Assembly (NCBI RefSeq): GCF_018459925.1
Contig: NZ_CP075371.1
Coordinates: forward strand, 868,001-932,000
Origin: Nocardioides aquaticus
GTDB lineage: Bacteria > Actinomycetota > Actinomycetes > Propionibacteriales > Nocardioidaceae
Direction of reading: 5' to 3'
Length of the DNA stretch: 64,000 bases
Shown: positions 26,153 to 37,225 of the stretch, piece after piece
Layout of the letters: every line of letters begins with the position of its first letter
Numbering within the stretch: position 1 is the stretch's first letter
Notes under the pieces: generated by a model
Databases searched by the model: none
Told to the model about the DNA's origin: nothing
Seen by the model: the letters and a program-made list of their open reading frames with translations, nothing else
Program-made: the position numbers and the translations under genes

Positions 26153-28402
26153 GTGAGCCAGGCACAGGACCAGACCCAGCAGGACGCGTACGACCGCCAC
26201 GTCGAGGTCGCGGGGATCCGCGTCCATCCCGTGCTCCACGCCTTCGTCCGCGACGAGGCGCTCCCGGGCTCCGGGGTCGAGGAGGACGCGTTCTGGTCCG
26301 GTCTCGCCGGCGCGCTGGCCGACCTGGCCCCGCGCCAGCGGGCGCTGCTCGCGAAGCGCGACGAGCTGCAGCAGACGATCGACGCCTGGCACCGCGAGCA
26401 TCCCGGGGCGGTGACCGAGGAGGGCTACGCCGAGTACGAGGCGTTCCTCCGCGAGATCGGCTACCTGGTCGAGGCGCCGGAGCAGGTCGAGGTGACCACC
26501 GAGGGCGTCGACGTCGAGGTCGGCTCGACCGCCGGCCCCCAGCTGGTGGTCCCGCTGCTCAACGCCCGCTTCGCCACCAACGCCGTCAACGCCCGCTGGG
26601 GCTCGCTCTACGACGCGCTCTACGGCTCCGACGTGATCGGCACCGACGGCGGCAAGGAGCCCGGCTCGTCCTACAACCCGACCCGCGGCGCGGCCGTCGT
26701 CGCCCGGGCCAAGGCCTTCCTCGACGAGAGCTTCGCGCTCGAGGCCGGCAGCCACGCCAACGCCACGGCGTACGCCGTCGACGACCAGGGCCTGGCCGTG
26801 ACGGTCGACGGCCAGGTCCGTCGCCTGGCCGACCCCGACCAGCTCGTCGGGCACCGGGGGAGCACCGACGCGCCCGAGGCCGTCGTGCTGCGCCACCACC
26901 ACCTGCACGTCGAGGTGCAGGTCGACCGCGACGCCCCGATCGGGCGCGACGACGCCGCCGGCGTCAAGGACCTGCTCGTCGAGGCCGCGGTCACCACGAT
27001 CATGGACCTCGAGGACTCCGTGGCCGCCGTCGACGCAGACGACAAGACCCTCGGCTACCGCAACTGGCTGCACCTGATGAAGGGCACGCTGGCCGAGGAG
27101 GTCACCAAGGGCGGGAAGACCTTCACCCGCGCGATGAACCCCGACCGCGTGCTCACCGGGCGCGACGGCGCCGAGACGACCCTGCCGGGCCGGTCGGTGC
27201 TCTTCATCCGTCAGGTCGGCCACCTGATGACCACCGACGCCGTGCTCGACGCCGAGGGGAACGCGGTGCCCGAGGGCATCCTCGACGCCTTCGTCACCGG
27301 CCTCGGCAGCACCCACGACGTCCGCGGCGGCGAGACCGGCCCCGACGGGAAGCCGCGCCTGGTCAACTCCCGTGCCGGCGCGATGTACGCCGTCAAGCCG
27401 AAGATGCACGGTCCCGACGAGGTGCAGCTGACCTGCGACCTGTTCGACCGTGTCGAGGACGCCCTCGGCCTGCCCCGCCACACGGTCAAGGTCGGCATCA
27501 TGGACGAGGAGCGTCGTACGTCGGCCAACCTCATCGCCTGCCTGCAGGTCGCCCGCGAGCGGGTCGCCTTCATCAACACCGGGTTCCTGGACCGCACCGG
27601 CGACGAGATCCACACCGACATGGAGGCCGGCCCGGTCGTCCGCAAGGGCGCGATGAAGTCGGAGTCCTGGATCAAGGCCTACGAGGACGCCAACGTCGAC
27701 GCCGGCCTCGCCGCGGGCTTCCGCGGCCGCGCCCAGATCGGCAAGGGCATGTGGGCCGCGCCCGACGAGCTCGCCGCGATGCTCGAGCAGAAGGTCGGCC
27801 ACCCGCAGGCCGGCGCCAACACCGCCTGGGTGCCCTCGCCGACCGCGGCGACGCTGCACGCGCTGCACTACCACCAGGTCGACGTGGCCGCGCGCCAGGA
27901 GGAGCTCGCCGCCGGCGGACGCCGCGGGACCCTCCAGCAGCTCCTCACCATCCCGGTCGGCGACCCGGCCGACTGGAGCGCCGAGGACCTGCAGGCCGAG
28001 CTGGACAACAACTGCCAGGGCGTCCTGGGCTACGTCGTGCGCTGGGTCGATGCCGGCGTCGGCTGCTCCAAGGTCCCCGACATCACCGGCACCGCGCTGA
28101 TGGAGGACCGGGCCACCTGCCGGATCTCCTCCCAGCACGTCGCCAACTGGCTGCGCCACGGCGTGGTCACCACCGAGCAGGTCGAGGAGACGCTGCGCCG
28201 GATGGCCGCGGTCGTCGACGAGCAGAACGCCGGGGACGACACGTACGTCGCGATGGCCCCGGCCTTCGACGGCCAGGCGTTCCTGGCCGCCCGCGAGCTC
28301 TGCCTCGAGGGCACCGCCCAGCCGTCGGGCTACACCGAGCCGATCCTGCACCGCCGCCGCGCGGCCCGGAAGGCCGAGCTGGCCGGCACCAGCACCTCCT
28401 GA
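26153..28402 (+). CDS. glcB: malate synthase G
   Basis: GTG 26153 follows GAGGAG at 6-base spacing and gives 749 residues, the normal size of malate synthase G rather than the shorter A form. Family signatures include [18 protein letters not shown], with the catalytic-region acidic residues, and [54 protein letters not shown] is also present in the C-terminal half (positions about 27,740-27,840). The enzyme condenses glyoxylate with acetyl-CoA to make malate. It is probably co-transcribed with the GlcG-like gene 28 bases downstream and controlled by the divergent IclR protein. No isocitrate lyase is in the window. Confidence 0.95.
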   Translation: MSQAQDQTQQDAYDRHVEVAGIRVHPVLHAFVRDEALPGSGVEEDAFWSGLAGALADLAPRQRALLAKRDELQQTIDAWHREHPGAVTEEGYAEYEAFLREIGYLVEAPEQVEVTTEGVDVEVGSTAGPQLVVPLLNARFATNAVNARWGSLYDALYGSDVIGTDGGKEPGSSYNPTRGAAVVARAKAFLDESFALEAGSHANATAYAVDDQGLAVTVDGQVRRLADPDQLVGHRGSTDAPEAVVLRHHHLHVEVQVDRDAPIGRDDAAGVKDLLVEAAVTTIMDLEDSVAAVDADDKTLGYRNWLHLMKGTLAEEVTKGGKTFTRAMNPDRVLTGRDGAETTLPGRSVLFIRQVGHLMTTDAVLDAEGNAVPEGILDAFVTGLGSTHDVRGGETGPDGKPRLVNSRAGAMYAVKPKMHGPDEVQLTCDLFDRVEDALGLPRHTVKVGIMDEERRTSANLIACLQVARERVAFINTGFLDRTGDEIHTDMEAGPVVRKGAMKSESWIKAYEDANVDAGLAAGFRGRAQIGKGMWAAPDELAAMLEQKVGHPQAGANTAWVPSPTAATLHALHYHQVDVAARQEELAAGGRRGTLQQLLTIPVGDPADWSAEDLQAELDNNCQGVLGYVVRWVDAGVGCSKVPDITGTALMEDRATCRISSQHVANWLRHGVVTTEQVEETLRRMAAVVDEQNAGDDTYVAMAPAFDGQAFLAARELCLEGTAQPSGYTEPILHRRRAARKAELAGTSTS

Positions 28403-28430
28403 CCCTCACCCCAACGCAAAGGACCACCGC

Positions 28431-28868
28431 ATGAGCACCCAGCACCTCGACCTCGAGACCGCCCGCACGATCGTCTCCGGCGCCCGCGCCTCCGGCCGCG
28501 AGCAGGGCCTCAAGCCGCTGACCGTCGTCGTCCTCGACCCCGGCGGCCACATCGTCGTCGCCGAGCGCGAGGACGGCGCCTCGATCGGCCGCGTCGACAT
28601 CGCCCGCGGCAAGGCCCACGGCGCGCTCGCGCTCGGGATGGGCTCGCGCTCGATCATGAACCGCGCCGAGCAGCAGGCCTACTTCGTCGCCGCGGCCGGT
28701 GCCGCGATCGGCGGCTCGCTGGTCCCGGTCCCCGGCGGCGTGCTCATCCGCTCCGGCGACGGCGACCTGCTGGGTGCCGTCGGCATCACCGGCGACACCT
28801 CGGACAACGACGAGACCGCCGCCGTCGCGGGCATCGAGGGCGCCGGCCTGGTGGCCCAGCCCGACTGA
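28431..28868 (+). CDS. GlcG/HbpS-family (DUF336) protein
   Basis: ATG 28431 follows AAAGGA and gives 145 residues, the usual length. The DUF336 pattern is clear: LETARTIVSGARASGREQGL, VVVLDPGGHIVVAEREDG, and a C-terminal VPVPGGVLIR and LGAVGITGDTSDNDE. Family members include GlcG of glycolate operons and the haem-binding HbpS. The role in glycolate metabolism is not established. Its place just after glcB supports the GlcG name over HbpS. There is no signal peptide. A repeat module starts two bases after the stop. Confidence 0.85.
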   Translation: MSTQHLDLETARTIVSGARASGREQGLKPLTVVVLDPGGHIVVAEREDGASIGRVDIARGKAHGALALGMGSRSIMNRAEQQAYFVAAAGAAIGGSLVPVPGGVLIRSGDGDLLGAVGITGDTSDNDETAAVAGIEGAGLVAQPD

Positions 28869-28870
28869 GC

Positions 28871-28957
28871 CGAGATGACGCTCGCGGACAGCCGAGATGA
28901 CGCTCGCGGCGCGTCGAGGTGACGGTTCTGGCGCGTCCGGATGACGGGTACGGGCGG
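28871..28957 (+). repeat. 22-bp repeat module, copy g (A-B-C plus a fourth diverged unit)
   Basis: Units begin at 28871, 28893, 28915 and 28937 and fill the whole gap between two convergent stop codons. The first two keep CGAGATGACGCTCGCGG; the last two are diverged. Confidence 0.9.
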
Positions 28958-29515
28958 CTACTCGGGCCCGCCGGGCCGTACGTCCATCGCCCGGGCCGCG
29001 GTCGCGAGGGCCCGCGCCCGCCGCGCCTCGGGTGAGGTCTGCTCCCAGCCGGCGCTGAGCCCGGTCAGCCGGGCGAGGGCCTGCGCTGCCTGGGGCTCCG
29101 CGTGCCGGGCCAGGTCGCGCTCGGCCGCCTCCAGCAGCGGCAGCGCCTCCTCCAGGCTCTCCTGCGAGGCGCCGCTGCGACGCCGGTGGGGGAGTCGCCG
29201 GCGCTCGGCCTCGAGCGCCTCGCGCAGCGTGCGTACCGCGGCGTGCACCTCGGGGTAGGAGCGCTGCAGGCGTCGGCCGCGGCTGCGCCACCCCGCGGCG
29301 AGCAGGGCGACCAGCGCGCCGCCCACCCCGGCGACGCCGGCGGAGGCGACCTGCCAGCCGAGCAGCACGAGCAGCCAGACGAGCAGCGCGAGCAGCACGG
29401 ACCCGCCCAGGGCGAGCACGACCAGGCCCCACCCGCTGTCGACGAACCAGCGCAGCCGCGAGCGCACCGGCCCGTCCGGCCGGACGATCACGTCGTCGGG
29501 GTCGTCCTGGTCCAC
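28958..29515 (-). CDS. small membrane protein, two TM helices plus helical tail
   Basis: The 185-residue product has an acidic N-terminus and two membrane helices (about residues 28-50 and 55-78), joined by a short loop. A long Arg/Glu/Ala-rich helical tail follows that may form a coiled coil. No family is recognised. GTG 29515 is taken as start; GTG 29539 is an alternative with a GGGGCGGG sequence before it. The gene lies behind typA but is separated from it by a strong hairpin, so it is probably transcribed on its own. Confidence 0.6.
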   Translation of the reverse strand: MDQDDPDDVIVRPDGPVRSRLRWFVDSGWGLVVLALGGSVLLALLVWLLVLLGWQVASAGVAGVGGALVALLAAGWRSRGRRLQRSYPEVHAAVRTLREALEAERRRLPHRRRSGASQESLEEALPLLEAAERDLARHAEPQAAQALARLTGLSAGWEQTSPEARRARALATAARAMDVRPGGPE

Positions 29516-29556
29516 CGCGGCAGCATCCCACCGCGGCACCCCGCCCCGGGACGCAG

Positions 29557-29590
29557 CACGCCGCCGCCGGCAGGAGCCGGCGGCGGCGTG
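29557..29590. terminator. strong hairpin after typA
   Basis: Perfect 15-base arms (29557-29571 and 29576-29590) with an AGGA loop lie 27 bases after the typA stop. No U-tract follows. Confidence 0.8.
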
Positions 29591-29616
29591 GGGTCGTACG
29601 AGGTGGTGCGGGGCTG

Positions 29617-31512
<1,896 letters not shown>

Positions 31513-31559
31513 GACGAAGTGGTGTCGCTTCCGCTGGAGGGTCGATGAGCCGGGAGGCC

Positions 31560-31591
31560 CCAGGGGAGTCTACGGGCGCGGCTGCCCCTGG
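31560..31591. terminator. hairpin between heliorhodopsin and typA
   Basis: CCAGGGG (31560-31566) pairs with CCCCTGG (31585-31591) across an 18-base loop. It lies after the heliorhodopsin stop and before the typA start, so it may terminate the first or sit in the leader of the second. Confidence 0.5.
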
Positions 31592-31632
31592 CCGATTCGT
31601 CGCCGGGCGCTCGTGACGTGGTTCACAAGGCC

Positions 31633-32427
31633 TCAGCCGGCCAGCGAGCCGCCGAAGATCTGCCAGGCGAGCGCCGACTTCGCCACCAGGCTCAGCACCA
31701 GGTACGCCTTCTCGCCGAACGCGTAGCTGCGCCACGGCCCGACCCCGCGGTACTGCAGCCACTGGTTGACCGCGAACGAGGAGAAGAAGACCAGCAGCGA
31801 GGCGAAGATGCCCAGCACGAACCCCGGCACCTCCTCGGCCGCGGCGATGTTCCACCCGACCGCCAGCCACGGCGCGAGGCCGGCGACGGTGCCGAACCAG
31901 AACGGCAGCATCGTGGTGGTGGTGCGACCGGGCGGGTTCATCTGCTCCTGCAGCCAGCCGAACAGGATCATCGCCACGTTGGCCCCCACGATCCCGATCA
32001 CCGCGGTCACCTCGGTGACGCCGGCGTAGAAGCCGATCAGCACGATCATCACGGTCGCGGAGACCGAGTACTCGCACCAGCGGAACCGGTTGATGCCCCG
32101 GCGCAGGTCCCGCTCGTACGTCCCGCGGGCCGCCGTGGCGGTCAGGGCGTGGTCGAGCGCGGCGAGCAGCAGGAAGAACGCGATCGCCCAGCCGACCCGG
32201 ACGTCGACCAGCGCCTCCGGGGCGGCCGGGGTCGAGCCCGGCGGACCGGTGGGCAGCATCGTGGTGACGGTGATCGCGAAGTCGGACGCCAGGACGAGGA
32301 CGGCGACGGCCTGGACGGCGTGGAGGACGGCGAGGCCGAGGTTCCAGCCGCGCAGCGAGCGCAGGGAGGAGTCGTCGACGCCGCTCGCGGTCGCCTCGTC
32401 GGTGTACGCGGCGCGGTGCTGGGCCAT
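31633..32427 (-). CDS. heliorhodopsin
   Basis: The 264-residue protein has seven hydrophobic segments and the family signatures throughout. [16 protein letters not shown] near residues 117-131 holds Glu119, the expected Schiff-base counterion. The last helix [20 protein letters not shown] has Lys250 in the retinal-binding position and ends LAWQIFGG. His36 and His93 fall where the conserved helix A and B histidines are expected. Heliorhodopsins are retinal photoreceptors with inverted topology and a slow photocycle; most show no ion pumping. No retinal-synthesis gene is nearby. The ribosome site AGGAG lies in a duplicated 12-bp element (32431-32454). Confidence 0.92.
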   Translation of the reverse strand: MAQHRAAYTDEATASGVDDSSLRSLRGWNLGLAVLHAVQAVAVLVLASDFAITVTTMLPTGPPGSTPAAPEALVDVRVGWAIAFFLLLAALDHALTATAARGTYERDLRRGINRFRWCEYSVSATVMIVLIGFYAGVTEVTAVIGIVGANVAMILFGWLQEQMNPPGRTTTTMLPFWFGTVAGLAPWLAVGWNIAAAEEVPGFVLGIFASLLVFFSSFAVNQWLQYRGVGPWRSYAFGEKAYLVLSLVAKSALAWQIFGGSLAG

Positions 32428-32504
32428 GGGGTGCTCCTGCTCGTGCTCCTGCTCGTGCCCGTGGAGGCGCGGGACGGCGGCTGGGATGTGCCTAGTCTGT
32501 CGCC

Positions 32505-32969
32505 ATGGTCAACTACGCCACCGCCGACCGGGTCTCCCGCGACGAGCTGCTCGCGTTCGTCCGGCCCCGGCACCGGATGACCCTGATCACCCGTCGCAGG
32601 GACGGCCGGCCGCAGGCCTCGCCGGTCACCGGCGGCGTCGACGCCGACGGACGGCTGGTCATCTCGACCTACCCGCAGCGCGCCAAGGCCGCGAACCTGC
32701 GGCGCGACCCCGTGACCAGCGTGGTCGTGCACTCCGAGGACTGGGACGGACCGTACGTCCAGGTCCACGGCAGGACCGAGGTGCTCGACATGCCGAGCCG
32801 GGAGGCCGAGGACGGCCTGGTGGAGTACTTCCGCTGCATCGCCGGCGAGCACGACGACTGGGACGAGTACCGCGCCGCGATGCGCAGGCAGGGCAAGTCG
32901 CTGCTGCGGATCACGCTCGAGGACTGGGGTCCGGTGGCCACCGGGGGGTTCCCGCCCGAGCAAGACTGA
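32505..32969 (+). CDS. PPOX-class F420-dependent oxidoreductase
   Basis: The 154-residue protein has the split-barrel flavin/F420 pattern: RHRMTLITRRRDGRPQASPVTGGVDADGRLVISTYPQRAKAANLRRDP, seen over residues 22-70. It reads like actinobacterial PPOX-class F420 enzymes, which reduce or oxidise small unsaturated substrates. TAGTCT at 32493-32498 lies 6 bases before the ATG, fitting a leaderless transcript. It is divergent from the heliorhodopsin gene with 77 bases between, so the two may share regulation. The substrate is unknown. Confidence 0.85.
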   Translation: MVNYATADRVSRDELLAFVRPRHRMTLITRRRDGRPQASPVTGGVDADGRLVISTYPQRAKAANLRRDPVTSVVVHSEDWDGPYVQVHGRTEVLDMPSREAEDGLVEYFRCIAGEHDDWDEYRAAMRRQGKSLLRITLEDWGPVATGGFPPEQD

Positions 32970-32972
32970 CGG

Positions 32973-33815
32973 TCAGCGTGATCGCGCCGCGAGGGCGCGG
33001 CAACCGTCGGCGGTGAGCTTGTCGGAGGGGAACCACTGCTCGATCCGCAGCTCGTCGACGGCGACCTCCAGCGGGGCCTGGACGGTGCTCACGACCAGCT
33101 GGAACGCCCACACCTCGGCCCGGACGCGCAGCTGCAGCTCGACCGACGGCGCGGACGGGGTGGTCGGGTCCGGCCGTCGCCAGTCCGGCTCGACGACCGG
33201 TGAGGCCAGCAGCTCCTCGACCAGCGCACGCAACCGGGCGTCGCCCGGGTCGGCGAGCAGCTCGCGCTGCATCCGCCACAGCAGCTCCCGGGCGATCGCG
33301 GCCTGGTTGACGATGGCGCGCCCCCCGCTGTCCGGGTCCAGGCAGAGGCGGGCCAGGTTCAGGCCGGCGGGGTCGAGGGTGGCCGGGCCGGGCAGGGCCG
33401 CGCCGAGGACGGCCAGCGCCCCGGCGTTGACGTCCAGCACCCGGTACGTCCGGTCGATCACGACCAGCGGGAACGGCTCGTGGTGCCGCTTCATCAGCTC
33501 GAGGGTCGCCCGGACCTGGTCGGGCAGTGCGGAGTCGTGGGCGGGCTCGGCGTACCAGGCGGGGTGGCCGGCGGCCCGCAGCATCGCGTTCGCCTGCCGC
33601 AGCGGCACGTCCAGCGCCGTGGCCAGGCGCACCACCATCTCCGCGCTGGGCGAGGACCGGCCGGTCTCCAGGAAGCTGACGTGCCTGCTCGACACGTCCG
33701 CGACCAGTGCCAGGTCCAGCTGGCTGAGGCCGCGCCGGGTGCGCCAGTGCCTCAGCAGCGCCGCGAAGAGCCCGGCGCCGCTGTCCGCCGCCCCGGCCCC
33801 CGGTCTGCTCGCCAC
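32973..33815 (-). CDS. XRE-family regulator with MmyB-like ligand-binding domain
   Basis: GTG 33815 gives 280 residues. The helix-turn-helix lies near residues 17-70 (RRGLSQLDLALVADVSSRHVSFLETGRSSPS). The C-terminal part (about 105-275) matches the MmyB-like PAS-type domain: PFPLVVIDRTYRVLDVNAGALAVLG. This architecture is common in actinobacteria and often controls a divergent short-chain dehydrogenase or hydrolase gene. Here the divergent neighbour is an alpha/beta hydrolase, a likely target. It ends 3 bases from the convergent PPOX gene. Confidence 0.85.
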   Translation of the reverse strand: MASRPGAGAADSGAGLFAALLRHWRTRRGLSQLDLALVADVSSRHVSFLETGRSSPSAEMVVRLATALDVPLRQANAMLRAAGHPAWYAEPAHDSALPDQVRATLELMKRHHEPFPLVVIDRTYRVLDVNAGALAVLGAALPGPATLDPAGLNLARLCLDPDSGGRAIVNQAAIARELLWRMQRELLADPGDARLRALVEELLASPVVEPDWRRPDPTTPSAPSVELQLRVRAEVWAFQLVVSTVQAPLEVAVDELRIEQWFPSDKLTADGCRALAARSR

Positions 33816-33945
33816 CCGGTCACCGTAGGCCGCGGACGGGACCCGGGCACCTACCTCCGCACGTCGTTGCCCCGGGCCGGGCCACGGGTGAGGGTCGCAG
33901 CACGGCCCGCGCCGGACGGGTCCACCCCGACCCCGAGGAGCCCTG

Positions 33946-34824
33946 ATGAGCACGATGACCACCGCCGAGGCGAGCGACCTGTTCCGGGCGCCACCGCCCC
34001 GCCACGTCGACGTCGGGAACGGGCAGGTCGCCGTCCGCAGCGTCGGGTCCGGGCCCGACGTCCTGCTGGTGCACGGCTGGCCGGCCTCCGGGGCGACCTT
34101 CCGGACCCTGCTGCCGCTGCTCACCCCGCACCTGCGGTGCCACGTCGTCGACCTGGTCGGGGCCGGTGGCAGCCGGTTCGACCGGACCGTCGGGCTCTCC
34201 GTCGCCGACCACGCGGTGGCCGTCCGCGGGGTCGTCGACGCCCTCGGCCTGGACGACGTCGCGGTGGTCGGGCACGACAGCGGCGGCCTGATCGCCCGCC
34301 ACGCGCTGGCCGGCGACCGGCGCGTACGGGCGTGGGGCCTGGTCGCGACCGAGCAGCCGCAGGGTCCCAGCCGGAGGTTCAGGTCGTTCGTCGCGGCCCG
34401 CCGCGTGCCCGGGTTCGAGCACCTGCTGGCCCGGGTGGTCGCGCACGACCGGCTGCGGTGCACCCGGTTCGTCCTCGGGGACTGCTTCGACGACCGCAGC
34501 CTGATCGACGGGGAGTTCGACGAGTTCTTCTTCCGTCCGCTGCGCGACCCGGAACGACGATGGGCCGCGGGCGAGCTCCTGCGCCGCTTCGACCTCGGGT
34601 CGTCCTTCGCCGCGCTCGGTGGGCTGCACGCGCGCATCCGGGTGCCCGTCCAGCTGGTCCAGGGTGCCCGCGACCCGTTCTTCCCGCTGCGCTGGACCCA
34701 GGAGATGGTCACGACCTTCGGTGGCCCGGCCCGGCTCCACGTCGTGGGCCGCGGCAAGCTGTTCGTCCACGAGGAGTTCCCGCGCGAGACCGGGGAGGCG
34801 CTGGTCCCCACCCTGGTCGGCTGA
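33946..34824 (+). CDS. alpha/beta hydrolase, epoxide hydrolase / haloalkane dehalogenase-like
   Basis: ATG 33946 follows GAGGAG and gives 292 residues. HGWP at residues 43-46 is the oxyanion-loop motif of epoxide hydrolases and dehalogenases. GHDSGG at 110-114 places Asp111 as nucleophile. Near the C-terminus the usual G-H-F catalytic His block reads RGKLFVHEEFP, with Lys where His is normally found and a His three residues on. Catalysis by the standard triad is therefore uncertain. The divergent XRE/MmyB-type regulator probably controls it. Confidence 0.8.
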   Translation: MSTMTTAEASDLFRAPPPRHVDVGNGQVAVRSVGSGPDVLLVHGWPASGATFRTLLPLLTPHLRCHVVDLVGAGGSRFDRTVGLSVADHAVAVRGVVDALGLDDVAVVGHDSGGLIARHALAGDRRVRAWGLVATEQPQGPSRRFRSFVAARRVPGFEHLLARVVAHDRLRCTRFVLGDCFDDRSLIDGEFDEFFFRPLRDPERRWAAGELLRRFDLGSSFAALGGLHARIRVPVQLVQGARDPFFPLRWTQEMVTTFGGPARLHVVGRGKLFVHEEFPRETGEALVPTLVG

Positions 34825-34836
34825 GCCGGGACCACC

Positions 34837-34903
34837 AGGCGCCGCGAGCGTCACCTCGAGGCGCCGCGAGCGTCATCTCGGTTGTCCGGAGGCGTCATCT
34901 CGG
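34837..34903 (-). repeat. 22-bp A-B-C repeat module, copy h
   Basis: Three minus-strand units lie between convergent stops of the hydrolase and the MMPL gene. Unit B is consensus; unit A ends in ACAAC instead of ACAGC. Confidence 0.85.
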
Positions 34904-34918
34904 CGGGGGCGTCACCGG

Positions 34919-37225
34919 TCACCGGCCGGCGGGGCCGTGCATCCGGCGGCGGGCGCCGAAGCGGCTGCTCGGCCAGGCCGCGCGGGGGCCGAGCACGGTG
35001 AGCAGCGCCGGCACGACCAGCAGCCGCACCACCACGATCTCCAGGGCGATCCCCAGCCCCACCGCGAACGCCAGCTGGGAGAAGGGTGCCAGCGGCACCA
35101 GGGAGAGCAGCGCGAAGCTGGTGCCCAGGGCGAGGCCGGCGGTCACCACGGCGCTCACCGACGACGGCAGCGCGTGGCGCACGGCGGCGCGCAGGGTGCG
35201 GCCCTCGGCGTCCTCCCAGACGTGGCCCACGGTGAAGATGTTGTAGTCCGAGGCGAAGGCCAGCAGCAGCACCGCCGCGGCGAACGGGACGTAGAAGGTC
35301 AGGCCCTGCCCGGGGGCGGCGAGGTCGAAGACCAGGCTGGTGATGCCCAGCGTCGCGCCCAGCGAGAGCAGGCTGGTGGCCAGCAGGGCGATCGAGGCGA
35401 CCACGGCGCGCAGGAACAGCAGCAGCATCAGCAGGTTCGCGACAAGCGCGGTGAGCGCGATCCGGAGCAGGTCGGCCTCGGTCTGCTCGACCAGGTACGC
35501 CGCGGTGGCGCTGTCGCCGGCCAGCGCGACGCTGGTCCCGGCCAGCCCGGCCTCGCGCAGCATCCCGGGCAGGGCGGCCTGCACCAGGTTGGTGGTGGCC
35601 ACGGCGTCGGCGCCGAGCGGGTCGCTGTCCAGGATCACCAGGTAGCGCGCGGCGTCGCCGTCGTCGGAGAGCAGCAGCAGCCGCTCCACCGGCCCCGGCT
35701 GGGAGCCCGGGCCGAGCACGCCGGCGACCCCGGGCAGCCGGGCGATGCTGGTGCCGAGCTCGCGCAGGGCGCCGCGGCGCTCGGCGACGTCGTCGCCCTC
35801 CACCACCAGCTCGGTGGGGGAGAGGATCCCCTCGGCGAACCCGTCCTGCGCCTGCGCGGCGGTGGCCCGGATCTCGGAGCCGGGCGGCAGCGCGCCGATG
35901 AACGAGACGCCGAGGTCCAGGCGCAGCACCAGGCTCGCGGACAGGGCGAGCCCGGCCAGGCAGGGCACCAGCACGAGCAGCCCGGCGCGGCGCGAGGCGG
36001 TGGTGCGGTCGATCACCGCCGCGGGCCACTGCGGGGTGCGGACCGTGGTCCAGGAGCGCCACCGCGCCCCGACCGCGCCGAGCCGGCCGCTCAGCGCCCG
36101 GCGGCGCTCCTCGCCCGGGCGGCGCGAGGGCCAGAAGACGAGCCCGCCCAGGATCGCCATCAGGGCCGGGACGAGGGTGATCGCGACGACCAGGCCGACG
36201 GTCACCGTGAAGGCCAGCGCCGGGCCGAGCGCGCGGAAGAACGGCGACTCGGCGGCCAGCAGCGTGGCCGTCCCGGCGGCCACGGCCAGCCCGGCGACCG
36301 CCACGATCGGCCCGGAGCGGCGCACGGACGCCGTGGTCGCGGCGATCGAGGCGGCGCGCACCTCGGCCCGGGTGCCCTGGCCGCGCAGCAGGGCCGGCTG
36401 CTGGTCGCGCAGCGAGGAGCAGAAGAAGATGACGTAGTCGGTGACCACGCCCAGCAGCAGCGCGATCACCACCGGTTCGAGCTCGTCGGGGCTGGCCAGG
36501 CCGAGCAGGTCCGAGAAGTACGCGGTCAGCCGCAGCGTCACCACGAAGGACACCCCGGCCGCCACCAGGGCGATCAGCGGCGCCACCAGCGAGCGGAACG
36601 CGAACCCCACGATCAGCACGATCGCCAGCAGCGTGATCGCCTCCACCCCCGGCAGGGCGTCGCGGATGATCGCGCCCTGCTGGGAGCGGGCCGGCGCCGA
36701 CCCGGTCACCCCCACGACGTCGTCACGCTCGGTGAAGAACCGCTCGGCGTAGTCTTCCGCCGAGCGGGTGCGCTGGCCCAGCGAGGCGTCGGCGCCGTAG
36801 AGCAGGTAGGTCAGCGACGTGGTGCCGGTCTCGCGGGAGCCCGGGAACAGCCCGAGGGTGTTGGTGACCGGGATCGCGCCCAGCAGCGGGTCGACGTCGC
36901 CGGCGCGGCCTCGGTCGACGGCCAGGGCGCGGACCACGGTGCGCGCCTGGGCGTACGGCGAGAGCCCCGACGGGTCGCGCTGCACCACGACGGTCCGCGC
37001 GACCAGCGGGAAGCCGAACAGCTCGACCGAGCGCAGCTCGGCCTCCACGGCCGGCGTGTCGCCGGAGAGCAGGCCCGACAGGCCCCCGCCGCCCGAGGCC
37101 TGGGCCGGGAGGAAGGCCAGGCAGGCGCCGACCGCGGCGAGCCAGGCCACGACGACCAGCCAGCGACCGGCGACCAGGCCGCGCGCGAGCACGCCGCTCA
37201 GGCCGCCGCCCGCGCCGGGGGTCAC
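34919..37225 (-). CDS. MMPL-family (RND-type) transporter
   Basis: GTG 37225 overlaps the upstream stop by 4 bases and gives 768 residues. There are about 12 membrane helices in two blocks: one near residue 20 and 190-360, one near 400 and 560-720. Two soluble periplasmic domains follow helices 1 and 7. Both membrane blocks carry the RND-type pattern (GVVTDYVIFFCSSLRDQ; AFASDYNIFTVGHVWEDAEG) with the acidic residues used in proton transfer. Actinobacterial MMPL proteins export lipids or siderophores. Substrate is unknown. It is translationally coupled to a small membrane protein. Confidence 0.88.
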   Translation of the reverse strand: MTPGAGGGLSGVLARGLVAGRWLVVVAWLAAVGACLAFLPAQASGGGGLSGLLSGDTPAVEAELRSVELFGFPLVARTVVVQRDPSGLSPYAQARTVVRALAVDRGRAGDVDPLLGAIPVTNTLGLFPGSRETGTTSLTYLLYGADASLGQRTRSAEDYAERFFTERDDVVGVTGSAPARSQQGAIIRDALPGVEAITLLAIVLIVGFAFRSLVAPLIALVAAGVSFVVTLRLTAYFSDLLGLASPDELEPVVIALLLGVVTDYVIFFCSSLRDQQPALLRGQGTRAEVRAASIAATTASVRRSGPIVAVAGLAVAAGTATLLAAESPFFRALGPALAFTVTVGLVVAITLVPALMAILGGLVFWPSRRPGEERRRALSGRLGAVGARWRSWTTVRTPQWPAAVIDRTTASRRAGLLVLVPCLAGLALSASLVLRLDLGVSFIGALPPGSEIRATAAQAQDGFAEGILSPTELVVEGDDVAERRGALRELGTSIARLPGVAGVLGPGSQPGPVERLLLLSDDGDAARYLVILDSDPLGADAVATTNLVQAALPGMLREAGLAGTSVALAGDSATAAYLVEQTEADLLRIALTALVANLLMLLLFLRAVVASIALLATSLLSLGATLGITSLVFDLAAPGQGLTFYVPFAAAVLLLAFASDYNIFTVGHVWEDAEGRTLRAAVRHALPSSVSAVVTAGLALGTSFALLSLVPLAPFSQLAFAVGLGIALEIVVVRLLVVPALLTVLGPRAAWPSSRFGARRRMHGPAGR

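Noticed and set aside
26135..28351. A 738-codon minus-strand open frame
   Set aside because: It is the complement of malate synthase, which has clear family motifs on the plus strand.
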